NCBI RefSeq assembly: GCF_014489635.1
Contig: NZ_CP060828.1
Location: 806,001-870,000 of the forward strand
Source of the DNA: Streptomyces roseirectus
GTDB taxonomy: Bacteria; Actinomycetota; Actinomycetes; Streptomycetales; Streptomycetaceae
Direction of reading: 5' to 3'
DNA length: 64,000 nucleotides
The translations under genes and the position numbers were made by a program. A model generated the notes under the pieces. That model saw only the letters and a list, made by a program, of their open reading frames with translations. It ran no database searches and was not told where the DNA came from. Positions 1-9,259 of the stretch are shown piece after piece (the stretch's first letter is position 1; each line of letters opens with the position of its first letter).

Positions 1-3000
1 GCGTGTAGAGGGGGCGGGCTCCCTCGTGCGCCGGAGTGCCGGCCGTGCGCGAGTCGTCCGTGCGCGGGTCATCCGTGCGCGCGTCGACGAGGTGGCGCAC
101 CACCCCGTCCGGGAGCAACGCCTGAAGCGCCGGTGCGCTGTCCCGTGTGGTCAGGACGCACAGCGGGTCGGTCTGTTCCAGGACCCGGCGCAGCACGTCG
201 GCCGGGTAGGAGGGGTCGAGGGGGACGGCGGTGACGTTCAGCCGTGCCAGCGCCAGCAGCGCCGTCACGTGTTCGACCGAGGGGTCCAGGTACAGGGCCG
301 CCCGGCAGGGGGTGTCGTCGGCCGGGACCGGGTAGCGGCCGGCCAGTTCGGCGGCGAGGGCGGCGGCGCGGGCGTCGAGGGCCGCGTAGCTGAGGGCGGC
401 GCCGTCGGCCGTGACGACGGCGGGGGCGTCCGGGGTGCGGGCGACCTGGCGGGCGAAGCCTTCGGCGACCGTGGTGAAGCCGGGCCGCGGGGCGGGGCCT
501 CGTCCGTGTTCCGGGAGGGACTGCCGGTAGGGCGTGACGAGTTCACGCGCGGTGCGCTCGCCACCGGCCGCGAGCGCGTCCACGCCCTGCCGCAGCAGCG
601 CCGCCATCGCCTGGACGTCCGCACCGGTGAACCGGTCCTCGTCGTACTCCCACAGCACGTCCAGCCCGTCCGCGTGCTCGACCACGGAGACCGTCATCGG
701 GCACTTGGCCTCCGCCGGCGCCCACCACAGGGGGCGGGCGGCGCAGCCGGGCAGCCGCAGCGCCCCGAAGTCGGTGTTCTCCAGGACGAACAGGAAGTCG
801 AACGGCGTGCCGTCGCCGACGGCCTCCCAGCCGGTCAGGACGTCCATGAGCGCCACGTCCTGGCGTTCCAGGACCTGCCCCGTGCCGGTGCGGGCGAGGT
901 GCGCGCGCAGATCCTCACCGGGTGCGACGGTCAGCGGCAGCAGCACGGTGTTGGCCATCATGCCGACGCTGTTCTCGAACTCGCGCACCGGACGGCCCGC
1001 GACCGGGGCGGCGATACGCGGGCGCACCAGGCCGGTCACGCCGTACAGGCACCAGGAGAACACGTTCAGCAGGATCTGGAACCGGGTCAGCCCGAACTCG
1101 GCGCACAGCCGGTCCACTTGGTCGCGCCGAGCGGCGTCGAGCGAGGTGTGCAGCAGACGCGCCCGGGGTGCCGCGTCCATGTCCTGGGCGGTCAGCGGTT
1201 CCTGAGGCTCCGTCAATCCCTGGTAGAACGCGAGGAGTTCAGCGCGCTGCGTCTGGTAGGCCGCGCTCGCGAACCGGTCGTTCTGCCAGACGGCGAAGTC
1301 CAGCGGGGTCGGCGCGGGCGCCTCGTGGAGGCCGCTCCCCGCGTAGGCGGCGGACAGGTCGCGCAGCAGGACGCTCACCGACCAGCCGTCCACGGCGATG
1401 TGGTGCAGGTGCAGCAGGAGCGTGCCGCCGCCCTCACGCGGCAGCCAGCAGGCGCGGAGCATGCGGGGGACGGCGAGGTCGAAGGGTTCGGCGAAGAAGG
1501 TGTCGGCGAAGGCGTGCGCGTCCTCCTCGTCCCAGGTCCGCCGGGAGTCGCCCGGCTCGTGCCACGGGTCGTAGGGCTCGCCGACGTTCTGTTCCAGGCC
1601 GTCCGGTCCGAGGCCGAAGCCCGTCCGTAGCGCCTCGTGGCGTGTCACCAGGGCGCGCAGGGCCTGTCGCAGGGCGGCGGTGTCGACGGGGCCGTCCACG
1701 TCGAAGACCTGGTTGACGGAGTAGGCCCGCGAGTCCGGGGTGCGGCGCTGGAGCAGCCACAGCCGCTGCTGTTCGCTGGTGGCGGGTGCCGTGCGGGCTC
1801 CGGAGACCACGGGGGCGGCGCTGTCCGGGCCGGGGCCGTCGGTGGTGAGGGACCGGGCGACGGCGGCCAGGTCGCCGTGCAGGACGGCGGCCTGGGTCAG
1901 CTCGCGGCCCCAGCGCTGCCGGGCGGCGAAGCAGAACCGCAGCGCCTTCAGGGAGTCGCCGCCGCTGGCGATCCAGCGGTCTCCTGGTCCGAGGCCGGTG
2001 GTGTCGAGGATTTCCTCGGCCAGGGCGACGACCTGGCGTTCGGTCTCCGTCGCGGCCGGTGCGCCGGTGTCGGAGGCGATGGGGCGCCAGGGCCGGCCGG
2101 CCTGGCGCAGCAGGGCGGCCTGGTCGACCTTGCCGTTGGCGTTCAGCGGCAGTTCGGCCACGCGGTGGATGTGATGGGGGCGCATGTAGGCGGGCAGGCG
2201 GTCGGTCAGGTGGCGGTCGAACTCCTCGTAGGACACGTCCTGTTGGAGGACGACGAACGCCAGCAGCTCGTTGGGCCCCTCCTCGCCCGCGCGGCGCGCG
2301 CACACGTGGGCCCGCTCGACCGCGGGGTGCGTGAGGACCCGCAACTCCACTTCGCCGGGCTCGATCCGGAAGCCGCGGACCTTGACCTGCCGGTCGATGC
2401 GCCCGACGTACTCCACCAGGCCCTCGCGGTCGGCCCGTGCGAGGTCGCCGGTGCGGTAGTACCGCTCCGCGCCGCCGTCGAGCCACGGCAGGCGTACGAA
2501 GCGCCGCTCGGTCTCCTCGGGGAGGTTGCGGTAGCCGGCGGCCAACCCGGCGCCGCTCAGCAGCAGTTCGCCGGTCTCACCGGGCGCGGCGACCCGTTCC
2601 TCGCCGGGGACGACGACGACCGCGCCGCTCTGCGGCAGGGGGCGGCCGATCGGCACCACGTCGCCGTCGAAGTCCGGCGGGATCGGATGGCTCAGGGCGA
2701 ACGTGGTCGACTCGGTCGGCCCGTACCCGTTGAACAGCCGGGCGCCGCTGCCGGCGTTGTTCCGGTACCAGCGGCGGATCACCTGGGGGTTGAGCTGTTC
2801 GCCGCCCACCAGTACCTGTCCGGCCTCGGCGAAGCAGTCCGGGACGGCCGTGACCATCGCGTTGAACAGCGACGCTGTCATGAAGAAGGTGTGCACGCGG
2901 CCCCGCTTCAGGGCCTCGGCGAGCCGTTCGGGGGTCTGCACGTCGGTGTCGTTCAGGATCACGCAGCAGCCGCCGGTCAGCAGGGGTACCCAGACGTCGA

Positions 3001-3628
3001 AACTCAGCGCGTCGAACGCCGGGTTGGCGAGGCAGCCGAAGCGCTGGCCGGGGTCGAGGCGTAGGTAGCCGGGTCGGGCGAGCCGTCTGATGCCGGCGTC
3101 GCGGACCTCGACTCCCTTGGGCTGTCCCGTAGTTCCGGAGGTGTAGAAGAGGAAGGACACCTCGCCGGGCGCGGACGGGGCCGCCACGGCGGCAGCCGCG
3201 TCCGGAAGGCCGGGCAGCAGGGCGTGCACCGCGAACGTCCGTACGTCCTGCGGGAGTTCGGCGGCGCTCTCGGCCGTCTCGTGCACCAGGGCGACGGCGT
3301 CGGAGTCCCGCAGGATGAAGTGCCGGCGCTCAGCGGGGCTCTGCGTGTCGAGCGGCACGACTCGCGCGCCCAGCCGGAGGATGCCCAGCATCACGCAGAC
3401 CAGCCGCCACGACCTCGGCAGCGCCACCGCCACGGCCTGCCCCGCGCCGACGCCGTGCCGCTCCAGCTCCCGGGCGACGGCGTCGGCCGCCGCGTTCAAC
3501 GTCCCGTAGTCGAGGCCGACTTCGCCGTCGACGACCGCCTCGGCGCGCGGTGTCCGCAGGGCTCGGCGGTGAATCTCAAGGGCGATCCCGGCCACGTCGG
3601 TGGGGGACGTCTCGCCGCGCGGTGTCAT
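1..3628 (-). CDS. Nonribosomal peptide synthetase, A-T-C-A... (partial, runs off left end)
   Basis: The frame is open from an ATG at 3628 to the window edge, about 1,209 codons, and is incomplete at its 3' end. Visible order: adenylation domain (A3 FYTSGTTGQPKGV near residue 156, A5 NGYGPTES near 298, A8 GRIDRQVKVRGFRIEPGEVE, A10 NANGKVD near 494), carrier domain (GGDSLK near 557, the phosphopantetheine serine), condensation domain (HHIAVDG near 740), then the start of a second adenylation domain from about residue 1045. There is no condensation domain before the first A domain, so it reads as a loading module. The pocket read by hand (roughly D-A-F-M-V-G-G-T-F-K) resembles valine-type codes; this is a weak inference. 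The ATG overlaps the stop of the upstream synthetase (ATGA), implying translational coupling. Confidence 0.9.
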   Translation of the reverse strand, partial: MTPRGETSPTDVAGIALEIHRRALRTPRAEAVVDGEVGLDYGTLNAAADAVARELERHGVGAGQAVAVALPRSWRLVCVMLGILRLGARVVPLDTQSPAERRHFILRDSDAVALVHETAESAAELPQDVRTFAVHALLPGLPDAAAAVAAPSAPGEVSFLFYTSGTTGQPKGVEVRDAGIRRLARPGYLRLDPGQRFGCLANPAFDALSFDVWVPLLTGGCCVILNDTDVQTPERLAEALKRGRVHTFFMTASLFNAMVTAVPDCFAEAGQVLVGGEQLNPQVIRRWYRNNAGSGARLFNGYGPTESTTFALSHPIPPDFDGDVVPIGRPLPQSGAVVVVPGEERVAAPGETGELLLSGAGLAAGYRNLPEETERRFVRLPWLDGGAERYYRTGDLARADREGLVEYVGRIDRQVKVRGFRIEPGEVELRVLTHPAVERAHVCARRAGEEGPNELLAFVVLQQDVSYEEFDRHLTDRLPAYMRPHHIHRVAELPLNANGKVDQAALLRQAGRPWRPIASDTGAPAATETERQVVALAEEILDTTGLGPGDRWIASGGDSLKALRFCFAARQRWGRELTQAAVLHGDLAAVARSLTTDGPGPDSAAPVVSGARTAPATSEQQRLWLLQRRTPDSRAYSVNQVFDVDGPVDTAALRQALRALVTRHEALRTGFGLGPDGLEQNVGEPYDPWHEPGDSRRTWDEEDAHAFADTFFAEPFDLAVPRMLRACWLPREGGGTLLLHLHHIAVDGWSVSVLLRDLSAAYAGSGLHEAPAPTPLDFAVWQNDRFASAAYQTQRAELLAFYQGLTEPQEPLTAQDMDAAPRARLLHTSLDAARRDQVDRLCAEFGLTRFQILLNVFSWCLYGVTGLVRPRIAAPVAGRPVREFENSVGMMANTVLLPLTVAPGEDLRAHLARTGTGQVLERQDVALMDVLTGWEAVGDGTPFDFLFVLENTDFGALRLPGCAARPLWWAPAEAKCPMTVSVVEHADGLDVLWEYDEDRFTGADVQAMAALLRQGVDALAAGGERTARELVTPYRQSLPEHGRGPAPRPGFTTVAEGFARQVARTPDAPAVVTADGAALSYAALDARAAALAAELAGRYPVPADDTPCRAALYLDPSVEHVTALLALARLNVTAVPLDPSYPADVLRRVLEQTDPLCVLTTRDSAPALQALLPDGVVRHLVDARTDDPRTDDSRTAGTPAHEGARPLYT

Positions 3629-6600
3629 CGTGCCTCCGACGTGCCTGAAGGTGCGGTGCTGGGTGCGGTGGTCATCCGGTGCAGTTCGGCGGTGAGGACG
3701 GCGGCGACGCGGGGCAGTTCGGCGCTCTCCAGCATGTCCCAGTGGCCGCAGGCGACCGGCTCGACGGCGAACCCGCCGCCGGCCCGCCGCTGCCAGAACT
3801 CCCGCAGGCCGCCGGCTGCGTCCGGGTCCTCCACGGCCGTCGCCTGCATCAGGACGACGCGGGCGGGCGAGACGGGGACGGCGTAGTCGCGGGCCGTCTC
3901 GCGGTGGTGGTTGTAGACGTTCAGGTAGCGGGCCACCTGGTCGTCGTCGATGCCCGGGTACATGCCGTTGAAGCGGACCAGCTTGTCCCGGAACTCGTCC
4001 ATGCCGACCGGTGCGAGCGCGGCGCGCTGTCCGTCGTCCTGGGCGCCGTGGGTGTCGAGGAGGACGACGCTGACCTTCTCGTGGCCGGCCTCGGCCAGCC
4101 GGCGGCCCATCTCGTGGGCGACGAGGCCGCCGTAGGAGAGCCCGCACAGGACCAGGGCCTCGTCGGGGCGGGGGGCGACGAGCCGCAGGTACTCCTCGGC
4201 CATCGCCTCGACGCCGGGCAGGGTGGACTCGCCGGGGTTGATGCCGGGTGCCTGGAGGCCCACCACGCCGATGTCGTCGGCGAGTTCGGCGGACAGGGGC
4301 AGGTAGCAGAAGGCGGTGCCGCCGGCGGGGTGCACGCAGACCACGCGCTGCCGGCCGGCGCCCGCGCGGAACTCGACCAGGCTGCTGGGCCGCGTGGCCT
4401 CGCCGCCGTGGCCGCGCACCCGTTCGGCGAGCGCTTCGATGGTGGGGTGCAGCAGGACGTCGCGGACCGGCAGGGTGACGCCGAGTTCCCGTTCGACGGC
4501 GGAGGCCATCTTGATCGCCGATATCGAGGTGCCGCCCAGGTCGAAGAAGTTGTCGCCGATGCCGATGGCCGGGTGCAGCAGCACCTCGCGCCAGATCCGG
4601 TACAGCGCCATCTCCGCGTGGTCGCGGGGCGCGGCCGCGTTGACCCGTCCCGCGAGGGCCGTGGACGCGGCGCGCAGCACCTCGGTCCGGTCTGCCTTGC
4701 CGCTGCGGTTGAGCGGCAGTCGCGGGAACTCGACGACGACGGCGGGGATCATGTAGTCCGGCAGGCGGTCCGCCAGGTCCGCGCGCCACTCGTACGGCAT
4801 CCGCGTGGCCCCGGTGTCGCAGCCGACGCCGGCGACCAGGCGGGGGCCGCCGGGTGCGTCGCGGTCGGCCAGGACGACGGCTTCCCGCACTCCGGGGAGC
4901 GCCAGCAGCGCCGCCTCGACCTCGCCGGGTTCGATCCGGAAGCCGCGCAGTTTGAGCTGGTCGTCGCGGCGTCCGGCGTACTCGGCGTTGCCGTCCGGCA
5001 GCCAGCGCGCCAGGTCGCCGGTGCGGTAGAGGCGTTCGCCGGGGACGAAGGGGTCGGGCACGAAGAGTTCGTCGGTGAGGTCGGGGCGGTTCAGGTAGCC
5101 GCGGGCCAGGCTGGCGCCGCCGAGGTAGACCTCGCCGGGGACGCCGACGGGGACCGGGCGCATGCGGTCGTCGAGCAGGTAGAGGCGGGTGCCGCGCAGG
5201 GGCCGTCCGATGGGGCAGGGCCGGTCATACGGCTGGGGGTCGGTGTAGGCGGTGGAGTAGAGGGTGGCCTCGGTCGGGCCGTAGCCGAAGCAGATGCGCA
5301 GGCCGGGCAGGAGTTCGCGCATGCGGTGCAGGGTGTTCTCGGGCAGGGACTCCACTCCGGTGAGGAGCTGGCGCAGGCTGGATCCGGCGAGCCGCGCGGC
5401 CGGGTCCTCGCCGATCCACAGGACGTAGGAGGGGGGCAGGAACGCCTGGGTGACCTTGCGTTCGCGCATCCAGTCCAGCAGTTCCCGGGGGTCGCCGCGC
5501 AGTTCGTCGGGGACGAGGTGGAGGACGGCGCCGGTGGTGAGGGGGACGAGGAGTTCGTGCACCGACGCGTCGAAGCCGATGCTGGACCAGGCCGAGGACG
5601 CCTCGCCGGGGGCGTCTCCCATGAGGTCGCGCCAGTGGTCGAGGAGGTTGACGACGCTGCCGTGCGTCACCGCGACGCCCTTGGGGCGGCCGGTGGATCC
5701 CGAGGTGTAGATGACGTAGGCGAGCCGGGCCGGGTCCGCGTCGAGGGCTGGCGCCTCCTCGCATGTGCCTTCCGCCTCCACCTTCGCCAGGTGTTCCCAC
5801 CCTGACTCCTGGTCGCTCAGGACGAGGACGGGTGTGGCGTCGTCCACCATGGCGGTGAGCCGTTCCGGGGGCTGGCCGGGGTCGAGGGGCAGATAGGCGG
5901 CCCCAGCCTTGAGGATCCCGAGGACGCCGACGACGAGTTCGGCGGTGCGTCCGGTGTGCAGGCCCACGACGCGGTCGGGGCCGGCGCCGCGGGCGATGAG
6001 CGCGTGGGCGAGGCGGTTGGACCGGCGGTCGAGGGTCGCGTAGTCGAGTGCGGTGTCGCCGGCCACCAGCGCGCACTGCCCCGGCCGTTCGCGGACCTGC
6101 GCGGCGAACCGCTCCAGGACGCCGGCCGGCGCCGGTCCGGTCACGGCGGGTCCGGTGCTGAAGTCGGCGAGCAGGGCCCGCTGTTCGTCCTCGTCGAGCA
6201 GGGTCAGGTCGGTGATCTGGGCGTCGGGGCGTTCGGTCATCAGGCGCAGGACGCGCAGGAACTGGCGCCGGTAGCGTTCGACGGTCGTCCGGTCGAAGAG
6301 GGCCACGGCGTAGTCGATCTCGCCGGTGAGCTGTCGGCCTTCGTCGGCCAGGGCCAGGACCAGGTCGAACTTCGCGGGGACGTGGGCGGCGTCGGTCCTG
6401 GGTTCGACCGTCAGGCCCGGCAGTTCGAGTTCCCGCCGCATGGAGGGGACCCAGGCGACCATGGTCTGGAACAGGACGGTGCAGGCGGGGCTGCGGGGCG
6501 GGTTGACGAGTTCGACGACGCGTTCGAAGGGCAGGTCGACGTGTTTCAGGGCGTCGCGGATCCGCTGGTTCACCTGTTTCAGGGCGTCGGTGACGCTGGG

Positions 6601-7560
6601 TGAGCCGGAGAGGTCGGCGCGCAGGGCGACGGTGTTGACGAAGAAGCCGATCAGGCCCTCGACGTCGCCGCGCCGGCGGTTGGCGGTGGGGGCGCCGACA
6701 ACGATGTCCTCCTGGCCGGAGAGCAGGGCCAGCAGCACGGACCAGCCGGTGAGGACGGTCGCGTACAGGGAGACATCGTTGTCCTCGGCCAGGGCGCGCA
6801 GGGCCCGCGTCAGGTCCTCGTCGACGGTCACGGGCACCCGGGCGCCGCGGAAGTCCTGCTCGGGCGGGCGGGGCCGGTCGGTGGGCAGGGGGAGCGCGGC
6901 GGGGGCGCCGGCAAGTGCGGCGGTCCAGTAGTCGGCCTGCGCGCGGGGTTCGTCCCCCGCCATCCACTCCCACTGCCAGCGCGTGTAGTCGCTGTACTGC
7001 CAGGTCAGTTCGGGCAGCGAGACCTCCTGGCCGCGCTGGAGCGCGGAGTACAGCAGGCCCAGCTCTTTCAGCAGCAGGGAGCGGGACCAGCCGTCGAAGA
7101 CGAGGTGGTGTGCCGTCAGGATCAGGACGTGGTGGTCCGGCTGGAGCGCGATCAGGCAGCCGCGTGCCATGGGTTCCTCGCCCAGGCGGAAGGGGGCTCC
7201 CTCCGCCTCCGTCCGCAGGCGGGTGAGCCGTTCGGCCTGGTCCGGTGCTCCCGTCAGGTCCTCGAAGGTCACCGGGAATCCCGTGTCCGGCGGGTCGACG
7301 ACCTGGAGGGCCGTTCCCTCGGTGGGGACGAGCCGGGTGCGCAGGGCCTCGTGCCGGGCCGCGAGCAGGCGCAGCGCCTCGGTGAGGAGGTCGCGGTCCA
7401 GTGGTCCCCGGATGTCGAAGGGCATCGGCTCGTTGTAGGCGGCGCCGGCGTCTCCGTCCATGCGCGCCATGACCCACAGGCGCTCCTGCGCCAGGGACAG
7501 GGGCGCGAATTCGGTCTCTTCGCCGGAGGGAGCGCCGGCTGGGATTCGGGACAAGGACAC
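3625..7560 (-). CDS. Nonribosomal peptide synthetase, C-A-T-TE (termination module)
   Basis: This 1,311-aa protein starts at a GTG preceded by GAAGGG. Domains: condensation (HHLVFDG near residue 150), adenylation (YTSGSTGRPKGV near 620, GYGPTE near 760, YRTGDLAR, NRSGKAD), carrier (DLGGTSI near 1010) and a C-terminal type I thioesterase (GLSYGG near 1142 with nucleophile serine, downstream VVLLDTH aspartate and GHWDM histidine near 1271). It should add the last residue and release the peptide by hydrolysis or cyclisation. The A-domain pocket read by eye is roughly D-A-H-F-L-G-G-L-Y-K, for which I cannot name a substrate. It is transcribed before the loading-type synthetase, so gene order is opposite to assembly order. 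It is cytoplasmic and needs phosphopantetheinylation by an enzyme not seen here. Confidence 0.95.
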   Translation of the reverse strand: MSLSRIPAGAPSGEETEFAPLSLAQERLWVMARMDGDAGAAYNEPMPFDIRGPLDRDLLTEALRLLAARHEALRTRLVPTEGTALQVVDPPDTGFPVTFEDLTGAPDQAERLTRLRTEAEGAPFRLGEEPMARGCLIALQPDHHVLILTAHHLVFDGWSRSLLLKELGLLYSALQRGQEVSLPELTWQYSDYTRWQWEWMAGDEPRAQADYWTAALAGAPAALPLPTDRPRPPEQDFRGARVPVTVDEDLTRALRALAEDNDVSLYATVLTGWSVLLALLSGQEDIVVGAPTANRRRGDVEGLIGFFVNTVALRADLSGSPSVTDALKQVNQRIRDALKHVDLPFERVVELVNPPRSPACTVLFQTMVAWVPSMRRELELPGLTVEPRTDAAHVPAKFDLVLALADEGRQLTGEIDYAVALFDRTTVERYRRQFLRVLRLMTERPDAQITDLTLLDEDEQRALLADFSTGPAVTGPAPAGVLERFAAQVRERPGQCALVAGDTALDYATLDRRSNRLAHALIARGAGPDRVVGLHTGRTAELVVGVLGILKAGAAYLPLDPGQPPERLTAMVDDATPVLVLSDQESGWEHLAKVEAEGTCEEAPALDADPARLAYVIYTSGSTGRPKGVAVTHGSVVNLLDHWRDLMGDAPGEASSAWSSIGFDASVHELLVPLTTGAVLHLVPDELRGDPRELLDWMRERKVTQAFLPPSYVLWIGEDPAARLAGSSLRQLLTGVESLPENTLHRMRELLPGLRICFGYGPTEATLYSTAYTDPQPYDRPCPIGRPLRGTRLYLLDDRMRPVPVGVPGEVYLGGASLARGYLNRPDLTDELFVPDPFVPGERLYRTGDLARWLPDGNAEYAGRRDDQLKLRGFRIEPGEVEAALLALPGVREAVVLADRDAPGGPRLVAGVGCDTGATRMPYEWRADLADRLPDYMIPAVVVEFPRLPLNRSGKADRTEVLRAASTALAGRVNAAAPRDHAEMALYRIWREVLLHPAIGIGDNFFDLGGTSISAIKMASAVERELGVTLPVRDVLLHPTIEALAERVRGHGGEATRPSSLVEFRAGAGRQRVVCVHPAGGTAFCYLPLSAELADDIGVVGLQAPGINPGESTLPGVEAMAEEYLRLVAPRPDEALVLCGLSYGGLVAHEMGRRLAEAGHEKVSVVLLDTHGAQDDGQRAALAPVGMDEFRDKLVRFNGMYPGIDDDQVARYLNVYNHHRETARDYAVPVSPARVVLMQATAVEDPDAAGGLREFWQRRAGGGFAVEPVACGHWDMLESAELPRVAAVLTAELHRMTTAPSTAPSGTSEAR

Positions 7561-7751
7561 GGATTACCCTTCACAAGAAGAAAACGCGGCGGAAACATTT
7601 CCGGCAGCGCCGGAGTGATGTCCGGAATAGGTGAGTCGCGGTCGAGGCGCGATCTGGGTGAATTCCTGAAGGGTGCGCGAAGTGTACGCGGGGTGAAGAT
7701 TTTGGGGGGTTTCTTTTATTCGGCCGCCCGCGCGGCGGCCCATTCGCGTTG

Positions 7752-7781
7752 ATGCTAAATGCGCTCGGATTAGGCGGTCAA
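7752..7781 (-). promoter_or_regulatory. Candidate sigma-70-type promoter of the NRPS operon
   Basis: On the minus strand TTGACC (7781-7776) and TAGCAT (7757-7752) are separated by 18 bp, upstream of the GTG at 7560. A leader of about 185 nt would result. The 7561-7842 interval is less GC-rich than the genes around it and holds no convincing gene. The assignment rests on hexamer match only. Confidence 0.4.
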
Positions 7782-7842
7782 CTGTGACCAGCACCACAGG
7801 AATTCGGCGGCGGAACGCCGTTTGGTGATCACCTCGACGGCG

Positions 7843-9048
7843 TCACCGCAGCTCGCCGGTCAGCCTGCGTGCCGCCACCTCCGCCCCGTCGGTGCGGAGC
7901 CGGCCCGCCAGGGACCGCGCGCGCTCGCGGGTCTCGGGCGACAGGGCGGTCTTGAGCGCGACGCCCAGGGTCTCGGCGGTCGTCTCCCGCGCGTCGAGGG
8001 CCGCGCCGAGGTCCAGCGCCGCCACCCGGCCCGCCCAGTACGGGTTGTCCGACAGCTGGAGGGGGACGACGACCTGCGGCGCGCCCGCGCGGGCCGCCGT
8101 CAGCGTCGTGCCCGCGCCTCCGTGGTGGACCACGGCGGCCACCCGGGGGAACAGGTTCTGGTGGTTGGCCTCGCCGACGGCGAAGCAGTCGTCCCCGTCG
8201 TCGAGGAGGTCGAGGTCCGCCCAGCCCCGGGACACGAGGACCCGGTGCCCCTGGGCGCGGATCGCCTCGACGGCCATGGCGCCGACGCCCTCGGCCGGGG
8301 ACATGCTGCCGAAGCCCACGTAGACCGGCGGGTCGCCCGCGTCCAGGAACCTCGTCAGGTCGGCCGGGAGGGGGCGGTCGTCCGGCAGGGTCCACGCGCC
8401 GGTCTGCACGACGTCCAGGCCAGGGGTTTCCTGCCACGGGCCCAGGACCGGGTCGGCCGCGAGCCACGGGTGGTCGGTGATGATGTGGTCGCGCACGTTG
8501 TCCACCGCAGGCAGGCCGAGCGCCGCCCGGTGCCTGGCCAGCGCCGCGCCGAACTGCGCGTCGACGTTGCGGGCGTCGAACTCCCACCGGGCCGCGTTGC
8601 CGGCGGCCTCGGGCTCCGGCCAGCCCGGCCGGGGCGGCGGCGCGTGGTGCGGCGACGGCAGGTGGACCGCCGCGTAGCTGACGTAGAGGTAGGGGATGCC
8701 CAGGGACTCGGCCACGGACCGCGCGGCGACCTGTCCCAGACCGGCCGCCAGCACCACGTCGCAGCCGTCGAACGCCGCGGGGAAGGCGCCGAACTGCGTC
8801 TCGACCAGCTCGTCGCGGTAGCGGGCCAGGTCCGCCGCCGAGGGCAGGGTCTTGCCGCGCATCATCTCCTTGACCGGCGGCCCGACCGGCACGAGCCCCA
8901 CTCCGACGCCCGCGAGCCGCGCCGCGAACTCCTCGTCCGGCGGGGTACACATCCTCACCTCGGCGCCGAGCTCCCGTAGCCGCACCGCGAGTGCCACCAG
9001 CGGCTCGACGTCGCCACGTGTCCCGTATGTGGACAACAGCACGCGCAT
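7843..9048 (-). CDS. GT1-family glycosyltransferase (glycopeptide GtfB-like)
   Basis: This 401-aa protein starts at an ATG 5 nt after GAGGA. The N-terminus MRVLLSTYGTRGDVEPLVAL is the classic beginning of the GT1/GtfA-E glycosyltransferases that decorate glycopeptides and other natural products. The C-terminal donor-binding region has VYVGFGSM (about residues 240-247) and the HHGGAGTT motif (about 310-317) that contacts the nucleotide-sugar diphosphate, with a following PLQLSDNPYWA segment. It is predicted to move a sugar from an NDP-sugar to an aglycone in the cytoplasm. It lies on the same strand as, and 282 bp upstream of, the synthetases, so it is likely a tailoring enzyme of that cluster. 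Acceptor and sugar cannot be told from sequence. Confidence 0.9.
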   Translation of the reverse strand: MRVLLSTYGTRGDVEPLVALAVRLRELGAEVRMCTPPDEEFAARLAGVGVGLVPVGPPVKEMMRGKTLPSAADLARYRDELVETQFGAFPAAFDGCDVVLAAGLGQVAARSVAESLGIPYLYVSYAAVHLPSPHHAPPPRPGWPEPEAAGNAARWEFDARNVDAQFGAALARHRAALGLPAVDNVRDHIITDHPWLAADPVLGPWQETPGLDVVQTGAWTLPDDRPLPADLTRFLDAGDPPVYVGFGSMSPAEGVGAMAVEAIRAQGHRVLVSRGWADLDLLDDGDDCFAVGEANHQNLFPRVAAVVHHGGAGTTLTAARAGAPQVVVPLQLSDNPYWAGRVAALDLGAALDARETTAETLGVALKTALSPETRERARSLAGRLRTDGAEVAARRLTGELR

Positions 9049-9259
9049 TCAGCGTCCTCTTTCGTCGGGTTTCTCATAACGCCGGGCGGGCTCCGCCGGG
9101 CCACAGCGGAATTATCCTTTCCCGAGTCACCGGAAACAGTCGCACCGGTAAGAATTTCGTATGCGATCGGCGTGAAAGGTTCGGCGCCGTCCGGAACCGG
9201 GCAGTCTGTGCCCGGCGAGGTGTGCAATTCCCCCCTCCACACAATCGGAGCGCTACGCG

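Noticed and set aside
26..1630. Plus-strand open frame opposite the partial synthetase
   Set aside because: It overlaps the condensation domain on the minus strand, where HHIAVDG and flanking sequence are unambiguous.
3679..5805. Long plus-strand open frame opposite the thioesterase/carrier/adenylation region
   Set aside because: Composition is antisense-like and the minus strand carries clear NRPS motifs throughout.
7564..7797. 77-aa minus-strand frame in the NRPS leader
   Set aside because: It starts upstream of the likely promoter, has no ribosome site and does not resemble an MbtH protein.
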